From assembly GCF_004340685.1 (NCBI RefSeq), contig NZ_SLUN01000004.1, positions 62,001 to 126,000 of the forward strand: DNA of 64,000 nt, read 5' to 3'. The notes beneath the pieces are model-generated. The model did not search any database. It was given only the letters and a program-made list of their open reading frames with translations, and was not told the DNA's origin. This document shows, in pieces, positions 9,473-16,820 of this stretch. The stretch's first letter is position 1; every line of letters starts with the position of its first letter. This stretch comes from Hydrogenispora ethanolica (lineage in GTDB: Bacteria; Bacillota; UBA4882; UBA8346). The position numbers and the translations under genes are program-made.

Positions 9473-10321
9473 TCAGAGTTTCACATGATCGCGCCAGGAA
9501 TGAACGGGCCGCCAGTTCAATACTTCCTTGATCTTCCGGTTGCTCAAAAGGGTGTTGAAATTGTCCAGCGGCGCGCGGATATCGGTCACTTCGGGATAGC
9601 CGATGCTCAGGAGGGTCTCGCTCCGGATGTCCATGCTGGTGTCGTCGGCGGCGAGGTTGAGCGTCACCGCGCCGAGTCCGTCGGCCTCGATCGCCATCCG
9701 GCAGGCGACCGCGGCGTCGCGGGCGTCGATATAACTCCAGAGGATGTTTTGGCGTTGCTCCGGGTCATGGATGAAATTGGGGAAGTTCTGGTACATCTCC
9801 GGGGCGATGACATTGCCGATCCGGAAGCTTACCACCTGCATCCCGGTGAGCCGGTGAAACATCTCGGCCGTCTTTTCGTTGACGATCTTTGACAGGCCGT
9901 AACTGTCCTGCGGTAGTTGCGGGTGGTCCTCATCGAGGGGCACGTACTGCGGGACCAGGCGGTGTTTAGCGAAGACGATACCGTAGGAGGACTCGCTGGA
10001 GGCCACGACCGCTTTCCCGATGCCCAGGCCGGCAGCGGCCTGAAGGATGTTGTAGGTGGACATCACATTGTTCTGAAAGGTCACTTCATTGGGATGGCTG
10101 TAGGCTACGGGAATCGCCGCCAGGTGCACCACCGCGTCCGCCCCCGCCAGGGCGCCGTAACATTCGCCGAGGTTCTGCAGGTTGACCGTGACATGCTTCA
10201 CCTTCGCAACCTTGGGTTTGACCAGATCGGCGTTCACGACTTCATAGCCGGACTCCAGAAAATGTTCGAGCACCGCGGTTCCCAGCCGTCCGCTGCCGCC
10301 CGTGACTACGACTTTTGGCAA
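9473..10321 (-). CDS. NAD(P)-dependent epimerase/dehydratase (extended SDR)
   Basis: Rossmann-fold oxidoreductase of the extended SDR group. TGGSGRLG near the N-terminus binds the dinucleotide; SSYGIVF and the YGLSKIVNEKTAEMF segment supply the catalytic S, Y and K (YxxxK). Likely a sugar-nucleotide or uronate-type oxidoreductase; the exact substrate cannot be read. The frame opens with a GTG at 10330, but its only Shine-Dalgarno, GAGG, abuts it. The TTG at 10321 (MPKVVVTGG) has that site about 10 nt upstream and is the better start. First gene after the MerR-type promoter at 10524-10554, with a leader of about 200 nt. Confidence 0.85.
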   Translation of the reverse strand: MPKVVVTGGSGRLGTAVLEHFLESGYEVVNADLVKPKVAKVKHVTVNLQNLGECYGALAGADAVVHLAAIPVAYSHPNEVTFQNNVMSTYNILQAAAGLGIGKAVVASSESSYGIVFAKHRLVPQYVPLDEDHPQLPQDSYGLSKIVNEKTAEMFHRLTGMQVVSFRIGNVIAPEMYQNFPNFIHDPEQRQNILWSYIDARDAAVACRMAIEADGLGAVTLNLAADDTSMDIRSETLLSIGYPEVTDIRAPLDNFNTLLSNRKIKEVLNWRPVHSWRDHVKL

Positions 10322-10523
10322 ATGAAACACCTCGTTTCAAAATTTGTCTTTCGGAGCCTACGCGGGTCGCCGCAACCATCGCAACCTCGGGTCGACGATG
10401 GCTTATCGTTGCGCATCCGTCGGTGCTTGATATCCTGAAAAATGAATGACGCGCATAAGCTCCGGGGGCCGCGATCGCCTCATTGCTCGGGCGGCCGCCG
10501 GCCAAAATGAAGCCAACATTTGA

Positions 10524-10554
10524 ATTGTATACCTTGGAGTAGGCTATAAGTCAA
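10524..10554 (-). promoter_or_regulatory. MerR-type promoter with 19-bp spacer and dyad operator
   Basis: Read on the minus strand: -35 TTGACT (10549-10554), 19-bp spacer, -10 TACAAT (10524-10529). The spacer holds the imperfect dyad CTTATAG/ACTCCAAG (10533-10550), the classic layout where a MerR dimer untwists an over-long spacer. It points to the epimerase/aldo-keto reductase operon, and the merR-family gene is divergent 130 bp away. Regulation by that protein is inferred. Confidence 0.75.
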
Positions 10555-10611
10555 CACCGGTTTCGGACGGCGGGAAACCCCTCTTCGGGAGAGGAAGAAA
10601 TCGGAGAGGGC

Positions 10612-10642
10612 TTGCCTTACCACGGGCGCTAGGGTATATAAT
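10612..10642 (+). promoter_or_regulatory. Promoter of the MerR-family gene
   Basis: -35 TTGCCT (10612-10617) and -10 TATAAT (10637-10642), again separated by 19 bp. A weaker dyad CCTTACC/GCTAGGG lies in the spacer, so autoregulation by the same protein is possible. Confidence 0.55.
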
Positions 10643-10687
10643 GGAGTGGAAGGCCATCAACCGAAATTACGAGGAGAGAACGACGCC

Positions 10688-11086
10688 ATGGGATACACGA
10701 TCAAGACGATAGCGCAAAAGGTCGGACTGACCGAGTACACGCTCCGCTATTATGAGCGGGAAGGCTTGCTGCCGCTGATCGAGCGGGACGAGAACGGCAA
10801 CCGCAACTTCAGCGACCAGGATATGGAACTGATCGGTTTGATCTGCTGCCTGCGCAACACGGGAATGCCGCTGGCCGCGATCAAACGCTTTGTGACCCTC
10901 ACCAAGGGCGACGCGGCGACGATCGGCGCCCGCAAACAGATGCTGATCGAGCAGAAACAAGCCATCGAGGAGCAGATCCGGCAGTTCAAGAAGTACGCCC
11001 TGAAGATCGACAAAAAGATCGCCCATTACGAGGAGCTGGAGAAGAACGGCGGAATCGATCGTTGCCATTCGGATTCAAGTTGTTGA
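10688..11086 (+). CDS. MerR-family transcriptional regulator
   Basis: Effector-responsive activator. The N-terminus carries the winged HTH (MGYTIKTIAQKVGLTEYTLRYYEREGLLP, in two wings with R and Y contacts); a coiled-coil dimer helix follows (IGARKQMLIEQKQAIEEQIRQFKKYALKI). At 132 aa there is no large effector domain. The C-terminus RCHSDSSC has two Cys, which could serve redox or metal sensing. The ATG at 10688 has GAGGAG about 11 nt upstream. It is divergent from the epimerase/reductase pair and the 19-bp-spacer promoter between them fits it as the regulator, similar to the AdhR/YraB class that answers aldehyde stress. Confidence 0.92.
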   Translation: MGYTIKTIAQKVGLTEYTLRYYEREGLLPLIERDENGNRNFSDQDMELIGLICCLRNTGMPLAAIKRFVTLTKGDAATIGARKQMLIEQKQAIEEQIRQFKKYALKIDKKIAHYEELEKNGGIDRCHSDSSC

Positions 11087-11237
11087 ATACGCGCGGGAGA
11101 TAGAGCAAGTGGTCATGGAATTGGGAAATTCTTGTGGAATGTTCTATAGAAGTTGGAAATATATTTGCGTGATAGAGAACAAGATAATCCCCAATTATTG
11201 AGAAAATAATATAATCAATCCAAAGGTGGTGATTTGA

Positions 11238-11645
11238 TTGGATCCGCTTGACAAATATTCATATTGGGAAGATATCGCCGAATATGATCTTAAAACCGCT
11301 GAGGCCATGCTTGACTCCGGGAGATATTTATATGTGGTCTTTATGTGTCAGCAGGCGATCGAAAAAATAACGAAAGGATTATTTGTCTTAAAAAGTGGGG
11401 AGGAACCACCGCGGACTCATAATATTCTTGCGATTTTTGAAAAAATTCAGTTTCAACCGGATCAAATTATGGTGAAGGTTGAGGAGTATCGAGAATTTTT
11501 AGAAGAGTTATTGGCTTTTTATATTTCGGAAAGGTACCCGTCTTACAAGGAGAAGATTACGCTATCCGTCAATCACCAATCTGCCGTTGCCATTTTGTCC
11601 AAGGCTAAGGAGGTATTTGCATGGCTCAAATCCCTGAAAATATAA
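11238..11645 (+). CDS. HEPN domain protein (toxin-type partner of MNT)
   Basis: 135-aa all-helical HEPN protein. The family traits are the N-terminal YWEDIAEYDLKTAEAMLDSGRYLYVVFMCQQAIEKITKGL stretch and the conserved P-R-T-H in EEPPRTHNILAIF. HEPN proteins paired with minimal nucleotidyltransferases form toxin-antitoxin or regulatory pairs, the HEPN protein usually being an RNase or its relic. The start is TTG 11238 with AAGGTGGT 7 nt upstream. Its 3' end overlaps the partner by 25 bp. The base composition is clearly more AT-rich than the flanks, which suggests acquisition. Confidence 0.9.
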   Translation: MDPLDKYSYWEDIAEYDLKTAEAMLDSGRYLYVVFMCQQAIEKITKGLFVLKSGEEPPRTHNILAIFEKIQFQPDQIMVKVEEYREFLEELLAFYISERYPSYKEKITLSVNHQSAVAILSKAKEVFAWLKSLKI

Positions 11646-11941
11646 ATTTGGCGATTCGAGAATATGTCTCGGAGCTAAGCAAGGAAATACCAGTTCAGAA
11701 AGCTGTTTTGTTTGGCTCATACGCCCGGGGGAATTATGACCGGGATAGCGATGTCGATTTAGCCATTTTTTCGGATTATTTTGCGGGCTCGTCTCGCATC
11801 GAGGGGATCAAGTTTTTGCTTGCCAGAGCCCGTAAGTATAACCATTATGATTTTCAACCCATTCCTTTCACTTATCAGGATTATATCGAACGGGAAGGAT
11901 TTGTCGCCGAGGTGTTAAAAGAAGGGGTAGAGATTGTCTGA
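11621..11941 (+). CDS. Minimal nucleotidyltransferase (MNT) domain protein
   Basis: 106-aa nucleotidyltransferase-fold protein. The hallmark GSYARGNYDRDSDVDLAIF (GS-x9-DxD) is intact, so NTP and metal binding are expected. In the known MntA/HepT systems the MNT subunit adds AMP to the HEPN toxin and neutralises it. Here it follows and overlaps the HEPN gene by 25 bp, with AAGGAGG at 11607-11613 inside that gene. Antitoxin role is inferred from pairing. A short hairpin (11969-11992) and a terminator follow. Confidence 0.92.
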   Translation: MAQIPENINLAIREYVSELSKEIPVQKAVLFGSYARGNYDRDSDVDLAIFSDYFAGSSRIEGIKFLLARARKYNHYDFQPIPFTYQDYIEREGFVAEVLKEGVEIV

Positions 11942-11968
11942 AAAATAAAGAGGCTGAAGTTGAAATTG

Positions 11969-11992
11969 GCGAGAATGAAATGAAATTCTCGC
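11969..11992 (+). other. Hairpin after HEPN/MNT operon
   Basis: Perfect 8-bp stem GCGAGAAT / ATTCTCGC with an 8-nt loop, no T-run. Perhaps an mRNA 3'-end stabiliser. Confidence 0.35.
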
Positions 11993-12074
11993 GCTGAAAG
12001 TTGCTATGGTTCAGGAAAGGAAGAAGACCGGAGGATGTAAGGAGTTAAAAGGCTCCAAAGTGCGAAGGCTCATC

Positions 12075-12118
12075 GCGGCGAACATGGAAGACGCAGGTCT
12101 TTTTTGTTCGCCGCTTTT
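12075..12118 (+). terminator. Terminator-like nested hairpin
   Basis: Outer stem GCGGCGAAC (12075-12083) / GTTCGCCGC (12106-12114) followed by TTTT; an inner AAGAC/GTCTT hairpin followed by its own T-run lies within the loop. It could end transcription of the HEPN/MNT pair. 11942-12242 holds no convincing gene. Confidence 0.55.
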
Positions 12119-12242
12119 ATGTTATGATCACATTCAGCACCGTCCCGCTCGGGGGCGGTGGCGGAACTCGGAGAAGCAGCTCTCTCAATCGGTTATCGGT
12201 ATCACAATTTCCTGACATCGAACATAGAGGATGGGATGAAGC

Positions 12243-13250
12243 ATGGCAATCAAACGCAACAAAGTCGTGGTGGTAGGGGCGGGCGCCGTGGGCTCCGCGG
12301 TGGCCTTCAATCTGGTGGTGCAGGGGATTTGCGACGATTTGGTGTTGATCGATATCAACCGGGACAAGGCCTGGGCGGAAGCCACCGATCTCCAGCATTC
12401 CCTGGCCTATTCCAACCGCAATATGAATGTGCGGGATGGGGATTACGCCGCTTGCGGGGACGCTGATATTGTGGTGATCGCGGCGGCGCTGCCCTTCGTG
12501 AAGGGACAGACCCGGCTCGATCTGACCGAAAAGGCGGCCGGCATCATGCGCAGCATTATCGGTCCGGTGATGCAAAGCGGTTTTCAGGGGATCTTCATTG
12601 TGATCACCAATCCGGTGGATGTAATGGCCTATTATGTGTACAAACTCTCCGGCCTGCCGGCCCGCCGCGTGATCGGCACGGGTACGGCGCTGGATTCGGC
12701 GCGCTTGAAATATTACATCGCCGCTGTAATGAAGGTGGACCCCCGGAGCGTGCAGGCCTTGTGCCTGGGCGAACATGGCGATTCGCAAGTCATTCCCTGG
12801 AGCCTGGTCACAGTCGGCGGCAAGAATTTCCTCGACATTCTCGAGGACAACCGGGACCGGCTGCAAGGCATCGCGATCGACCAGATCGCCCATAACACCT
12901 CCTATATCTCGTACAAAGTGATGAACGCCAAAGGCGCGACGACCTTCGGCATCGCCGCGACCACGGTGGAGATCATCAAAGCGGTGCTCAACGACGAAAA
13001 CAAGGTCATCCCGGTCTCCACCATGCTGCAAGGGGAATACGGCGAAAACGGCGTCTACGTCGGCGTCCCGGCCGTGCTGAACGGCGACGGCGTGAAGGAG
13101 CTGATGGAATGCAGGCTTTCGCAACGGGAGATGGCGGAGTTTAAGCAATCGGTGGCGCTTATCAAGGAGTATCAGGCGAAGCTGGGGGAGCCGGAAGACT
13201 TCGGGAACGCTGTCCATGACCCATCAGTCCCTACCCGAAACGCCGGATGA
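12243..13250 (+). CDS. Lactate/malate dehydrogenase family 2-hydroxyacid dehydrogenase
   Basis: NAD-dependent oxidoreductase of the LDH/MDH superfamily. GAGAVGSAVAF binds NAD; D in VLIDINRDKA fixes the adenosine ribose; ITNPVD and the catalytic His in LGEHGDSQ are present, as is the Arg in the TRLDL segment. In LDH the substrate-selecting residue three before the loop Gly is Gln, in MDH Arg. Here the loop reads PFVKGQTRLDL with Phe at that place, so the substrate may be neither pyruvate nor oxaloacetate. At 335 aa it has a C-terminal extension of about 15-20 residues. It appears monocistronic with a good terminator after it. Confidence 0.9.
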   Translation: MAIKRNKVVVVGAGAVGSAVAFNLVVQGICDDLVLIDINRDKAWAEATDLQHSLAYSNRNMNVRDGDYAACGDADIVVIAAALPFVKGQTRLDLTEKAAGIMRSIIGPVMQSGFQGIFIVITNPVDVMAYYVYKLSGLPARRVIGTGTALDSARLKYYIAAVMKVDPRSVQALCLGEHGDSQVIPWSLVTVGGKNFLDILEDNRDRLQGIAIDQIAHNTSYISYKVMNAKGATTFGIAATTVEIIKAVLNDENKVIPVSTMLQGEYGENGVYVGVPAVLNGDGVKELMECRLSQREMAEFKQSVALIKEYQAKLGEPEDFGNAVHDPSVPTRNAG

Positions 13251-13278
13251 TAATGCCGCAACCCGCCGGACGGATAAC

Positions 13279-13308
13279 AAGCTTTGCAGAAATGCAGAGC
13301 TTTTTTTG
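13279..13308 (+). terminator. Intrinsic terminator of the dehydrogenase gene
   Basis: Stem AAGCTTTGCA / TGCAGAGCTT around a GAAA loop, followed by TTTTTTT. The rest of 13251-13545 shows no gene. Confidence 0.85.
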
Positions 13309-13545
13309 TCGGGGTGCGCGGCCCGGGCGGCGCACCGGACGAAGCGGGAGGGATCTCCGGCAGGCATAAGAGAAACAGCTGCTTCCCGTTTCGTCTACCC
13401 GTCTCCGAATTTTAACAATTGGGAGGCAGGAAAAACCGGGGTGGATGAGTAATCATCATCAAATTGAAAGGAATTTCCAAAATTGCCGGGTTTTTCGACG
13501 CCGGTTCCAATCGATCGAATTTTCATGAGATGAGGCGGTTTTCCA

Positions 13546-14658
13546 ATGCAACTGAATGATTTTAAACTGGAACGTTATTTCGCCAAGTATGAGTTCAACG
13601 TGGAGTATCTCCTGAGCCCCTCGGATTGCGAGAGTCTATCCCTTCCGGAACTGCTGGAATATGCGGATCCCGACGGAAAAGAGCTCTGGGCCAATTTGAA
13701 ACTGGGGTATACCGAGTCCAAAGGCCACCCGGCGCTGCGGGAAGAGATCGCCCGGCTCTACCGGGAGATTTCGGCCGAGGACGTACTGGTGTTGACGCCG
13801 GAGGAAGGCATTTTCATCGCGCTCAACACCATCCTGCGACCGGGCGACAGCGCCGTGGTCGTGGATCCGGCCTACCAGTCGCTGCAGGAGATCCCGCGGA
13901 GCCTCGGTTGCAAGGTGACGCCCTGGCCGATCGTGGCCGGGAACGGCCAATGGACGTTGGACCTGAACCGTCTGGAGGATAGCATCGACAATCGGACGAG
14001 GCTCCTGGCCATCAATTTCCCCCACAATCCCACCGGGTTTCTGCCCTCGCGGGAGCTCTTCGCCGGAATTCTCGACCTGGTGCGGCGGCATGATCTTTAT
14101 CTCCTCTCGGACGAGATGTACTGGTTGTCGGAACATCATCCCGCCGACCGGCTGCCGGCGGTCGCGGACGCCTATGAGAAAGGAGTCTCCTTGTTCGGAC
14201 TCTCCAAGACCTTCGGACTTCCCGGGCTCCGCATCGGCTGGCTGGCCACCCGGGGCCAGGCGCTCATGGACAGGTTCGCGAGCATGAAAGACTATACCAC
14301 CATCTGCGGCAGCGCTCCCAGCGAGGTGCTGGCCATCATCGGGCTGCGGGCCAAGGAGCGTTTGATCGCCCGGAGTCGGGAGATTATCCTTCGCAACAGG
14401 GACCTGGCCGAGCAGTTTTTTGCGGAGCATCCGGAGAGTTTCCGGTGGTTTGCGCCCCAGGCCGGTTCAACCGCTTTTCCCGAGCTGACGCGGGCGGTTC
14501 CGGTGGAGGCTTTCTGCGAAGACGTGGTGCTGACCAAGAACCTGATGATCCTCCCGGGCACGGTCTTCGATGCGCCGGGGAATCATTTCCGGGTGGGGCT
14601 GGGACGCCAGAATTTTCCCCAGGCGCTGGCGAGGCTGGGAGAGTATCTGCGAGGCTGA
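13546..14658 (+). CDS. PLP-dependent aminotransferase, class I/II fold
   Basis: Fold-type I PLP enzyme of 370 aa. The Schiff-base Lys is in LFGLSKTFGLPGLRIGWLA; the ring-contacting motifs NFPHNPTG and LLSDEMYWL (Asp to the pyridine N) are intact, and the carboxylate-binding Arg is in FRVGLGR. It belongs with small single-domain aminotransferases of mixed function (capreomycidine synthase/MalY-like neighbours), so transamination is likely but the substrate is open. The start ATG has GAGATGAGGCGG upstream. The OsmC gene follows 83 bp downstream in the same direction. Confidence 0.9.
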   Translation: MQLNDFKLERYFAKYEFNVEYLLSPSDCESLSLPELLEYADPDGKELWANLKLGYTESKGHPALREEIARLYREISAEDVLVLTPEEGIFIALNTILRPGDSAVVVDPAYQSLQEIPRSLGCKVTPWPIVAGNGQWTLDLNRLEDSIDNRTRLLAINFPHNPTGFLPSRELFAGILDLVRRHDLYLLSDEMYWLSEHHPADRLPAVADAYEKGVSLFGLSKTFGLPGLRIGWLATRGQALMDRFASMKDYTTICGSAPSEVLAIIGLRAKERLIARSREIILRNRDLAEQFFAEHPESFRWFAPQAGSTAFPELTRAVPVEAFCEDVVLTKNLMILPGTVFDAPGNHFRVGLGRQNFPQALARLGEYLRG

Positions 14659-14741
14659 TTCAAAATGAGTGTTCCCAGCCCCGGATCTTGCCGGTCGACG
14701 CCTGGCATCCATTGCTGAAAATTCCGAATAGAAAAGGAGTC

Positions 14742-15176
14742 ATGAGCTTGAACAACCCACAATATGATATCCAAATCAGTTTAATCGACCAAAAAGTAAA
14801 AATGAGCGGAATCTCAAAATCCAATGCCGAACAGCCGTTGACCTTCGACTTCGCGCCCCCTCTGGGAACCGGAGCGGGGTATGCCGGGCTGGAACTGCTG
14901 GTGATGAGTTTCGCAAGCTGTGTCAGTACCACCTTATTATATCTGCTCCGAAAAAAGGGAGCGCAAGTCAGCGATTTTAAAGCCCATGTCCAGGGTTTCC
15001 GACGTGAGAAACCTTTATCGCTAGGCAAAATTATTTTTGAAGCCGCAATCAAAGCCGATCATATCGGAGCTGATGAGATCCGGAATGCATTGGAGGAGAC
15101 CCGAACTCTAGCGCCGGTTTGGGTGTCAATGAGCGATCAGGTGGTAGTAGAGACCAGCTATAAACTTTTGGATTAA
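14742..15176 (+). CDS. OsmC family protein
   Basis: 144-aa OsmC/Ohr-fold protein, a thiol peroxidase-like family that reduces organic hydroperoxides in its active members. The first catalytic Cys is in LLVMSFASCVSTTLLYLL. The second, resolving Cys of OsmC/Ohr is not seen, so this is nearer the YhfA-type members of unsure activity. The start may be ATG 14742 or TTG 14748: AAGGAG ends only 2 nt before the ATG but 8 nt before the TTG, so the TTG may be the true start (two residues shorter). Confidence 0.88.
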   Translation: MSLNNPQYDIQISLIDQKVKMSGISKSNAEQPLTFDFAPPLGTGAGYAGLELLVMSFASCVSTTLLYLLRKKGAQVSDFKAHVQGFRREKPLSLGKIIFEAAIKADHIGADEIRNALEETRTLAPVWVSMSDQVVVETSYKLLD

Positions 15177-15337
15177 CCTATGGTTCCGGACGGTTTGACC
15201 ATGGCGCTTTTCATCGGGTGCATCGCGTTGGAAGACGATCGGATGCTCCGTCGAGAATTGGCCGGATACTCCGATTACGCCCAGCGAGTAAAGTACCGGC
15301 TGTTGCCGGCGATTTGATAAAAAGAGGGGTGGTGGCG

Positions 15338-15715
15338 GTGACGATTCAATTTGTTAATACGCTGATTATGGTCAAAGATATTGAGGTTTCCAAAAAATTC
15401 TACGAACAGACCATCGGCATTCCGGTGGTTCAAGATTACGGTGCTTGTGTCATCTTCGAGGGCCATCTGGCATTACACGGCGCCCGGGAGTTCCGGAGAT
15501 TGATCGGCGCGCCGGAGGGCGGGACGGACGAACCGCAAGGCAGTCTGAACATGGATGTTTACTTTGAAACGGATGACTTGGCGGGCACCTACGAACGCTT
15601 GTGCCAGGCGGGAGTGCGGCTGATCCACGGCATCGAAACACAAGCCTGGGGGCAGCCGGTCTTTCGCTTCTATGACCCGGACGGACACGTGGTGGAGATC
15701 GGCGCGCCTTTATAA
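15338..15715 (+). CDS. VOC (glyoxalase/bleomycin-resistance) family protein
   Basis: 125-aa vicinal-oxygen-chelate fold protein with two beta-alpha-beta-beta-beta repeats: FVNTLIMVKDIEVSKKFYEQ at the N-terminus and MDVYFETDDLAGTYERL in the second half, ending FRFYDPDGHVVEIGAPL with the metal-ligand type E. Such proteins include dioxygenases, lyases and antibiotic-binding proteins, and the substrate cannot be read. The GTG at 15338 has AGAGGGG about 10 nt upstream. Its last bases run into a dispersed repeat that begins at 15714. Confidence 0.88.
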   Translation: MTIQFVNTLIMVKDIEVSKKFYEQTIGIPVVQDYGACVIFEGHLALHGAREFRRLIGAPEGGTDEPQGSLNMDVYFETDDLAGTYERLCQAGVRLIHGIETQAWGQPVFRFYDPDGHVVEIGAPL

Positions 15716-15840
15716 AAGCGTTGTGATAAACCCAGTCCGAAGGACAGGGTTGACACAAAAGCTCAGAAAAGCAAGTGATAAAGTCGATTTTTTAACCTTT
15801 TTGTATGCTGATCTCGTTTCGAAAGACTTTATCACATGGC
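15714..15840 (+). repeat. Dispersed palindromic repeat, family A, copy 1
   Basis: About 125 bp, matched in inverted orientation by 23231-23357 (roughly 85% identical by eye) and in part by 44216-44290 and 54345-54372. It holds two hairpins: CCCAGTCC-GAA-GGACAGGG, and a long one with arms GTGATAAAGTC (15775-15785) and GACTTTATCAC (15825-15835). In copy 2 the second base pair of the long arm is G-C instead of T-A, a compensatory change. It begins in the stop codon of the VOC gene. Not coding, although open frames cross it. Confidence 0.85.
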
Positions 15841-15935
15841 TTATAAAAGCCGGCTTGTTCACTGAAAAATCGGTAATAATAGCAAATAGCGATCCCGTAA
15901 AATGAACTGAATCAATCAGGCAAGGAGCCTTCCGG

Positions 15936-16727
15936 TTGCAATCCTTTCGACATTACTGCCGCCAATGGGTGGGACAATTTGAGCGGCTGCTGGCCCGCAA
16001 GTACGTGAAGCCGGCCATCATCGGCTTGGCCGGTTTCCTGATTGGCGTCTTGCTGGCCGAGTTCGGGCTGAACTTTTGGATCCGCTCCGCCCTGCGGGCC
16101 AGTCTGATCGATACGGGCGCCAAGTCGCAACTGAAGGCCGACCTCAGTTGGCTGAGCCTGCCCGATCTGGCGCGGGGAAGGATTCGTTATGCCCGCTTGA
16201 ACGCAACCCACTGCCGGATCAGCGAGTTAGACCTGGCCCGTCTGGACCTGGTCAATGAGGGCTTTCGCTTTGACCTCCCTTTGCTGTTGCGCGGCGGCGG
16301 GCTGCGTTTTCTGGAGGTGCGGAAGACCGCGGTGGAAGCGTGGGTCTCCGACCAAGCGCTCAGCGAGTACCTGCGGGCGCATTATCCCGATTATCAGCTG
16401 GATCTGAACGTTTTGGCGGATCGGGTGCGCCTCACCGGCGTGGCCTCGGTCTTCGGCAATGAAGTGCCGATACTGCTGGAAGGGGAAGTTGCCCCGGTCG
16501 ATTACAGGAATATTCGTTTTTTTCCGAAACGGTTATTGATCTCCGGCCGTTCCATGGGCAGCAGCTTCGTCGGATTGATCGGCGATCAGATTCCGCTGGA
16601 GTTTCCGCTGTTGCCGAATTTGCCCCTGCGGCTGACCGGTTTGCGGCTCAAGCCGGGGCAGGTCCGGCTATCTTGGCGGGAATCGCCGATTCTTGCAGGG
16701 ACCGGCGAAGATTCCCCGAATTATTAA
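15936..16727 (+). CDS. Membrane-anchored DUF2993-like (LmeA-type) protein
   Basis: 263 aa. One hydrophobic segment at residues 28-45 (KPAIIGLAGFLIGVLLAEFG) follows a basic N-terminus, so the rest is probably outside the membrane. The outer part alternates beta strands with the pattern ISELDLARLDLVNEGFRFDLPLLL and VEAWVSDQALSEYL, which resembles DUF2993/LmeA lipid-binding proteins. Role unknown; a lipid-handling function would fit the LpxB-like neighbour but is inference. The TTG start has AAGGAG 8 nt upstream. Confidence 0.7.
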   Translation: MQSFRHYCRQWVGQFERLLARKYVKPAIIGLAGFLIGVLLAEFGLNFWIRSALRASLIDTGAKSQLKADLSWLSLPDLARGRIRYARLNATHCRISELDLARLDLVNEGFRFDLPLLLRGGGLRFLEVRKTAVEAWVSDQALSEYLRAHYPDYQLDLNVLADRVRLTGVASVFGNEVPILLEGEVAPVDYRNIRFFPKRLLISGRSMGSSFVGLIGDQIPLEFPLLPNLPLRLTGLRLKPGQVRLSWRESPILAGTGEDSPNY

Positions 16728-16820
16728 CCCGGAAATCAAAATATCCAAAGAATGAGAAGGCATCATCTCGGGTTCGCCCGGACCCGTTGGCTTTGGAATG
16801 AAACGGCAGAGGAGACGCCT

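Noticed and set aside
12117-13217. 366-codon minus-strand frame opposite the dehydrogenase gene
   Set aside because: The plus strand encodes a complete LDH/MDH-family protein; the minus frame is histidine- and glycine-rich noise.
15672-15905. 77-aa open frame after the VOC gene
   Set aside because: It translates the dispersed repeat; similar peptides appear wherever copies are, on either strand.
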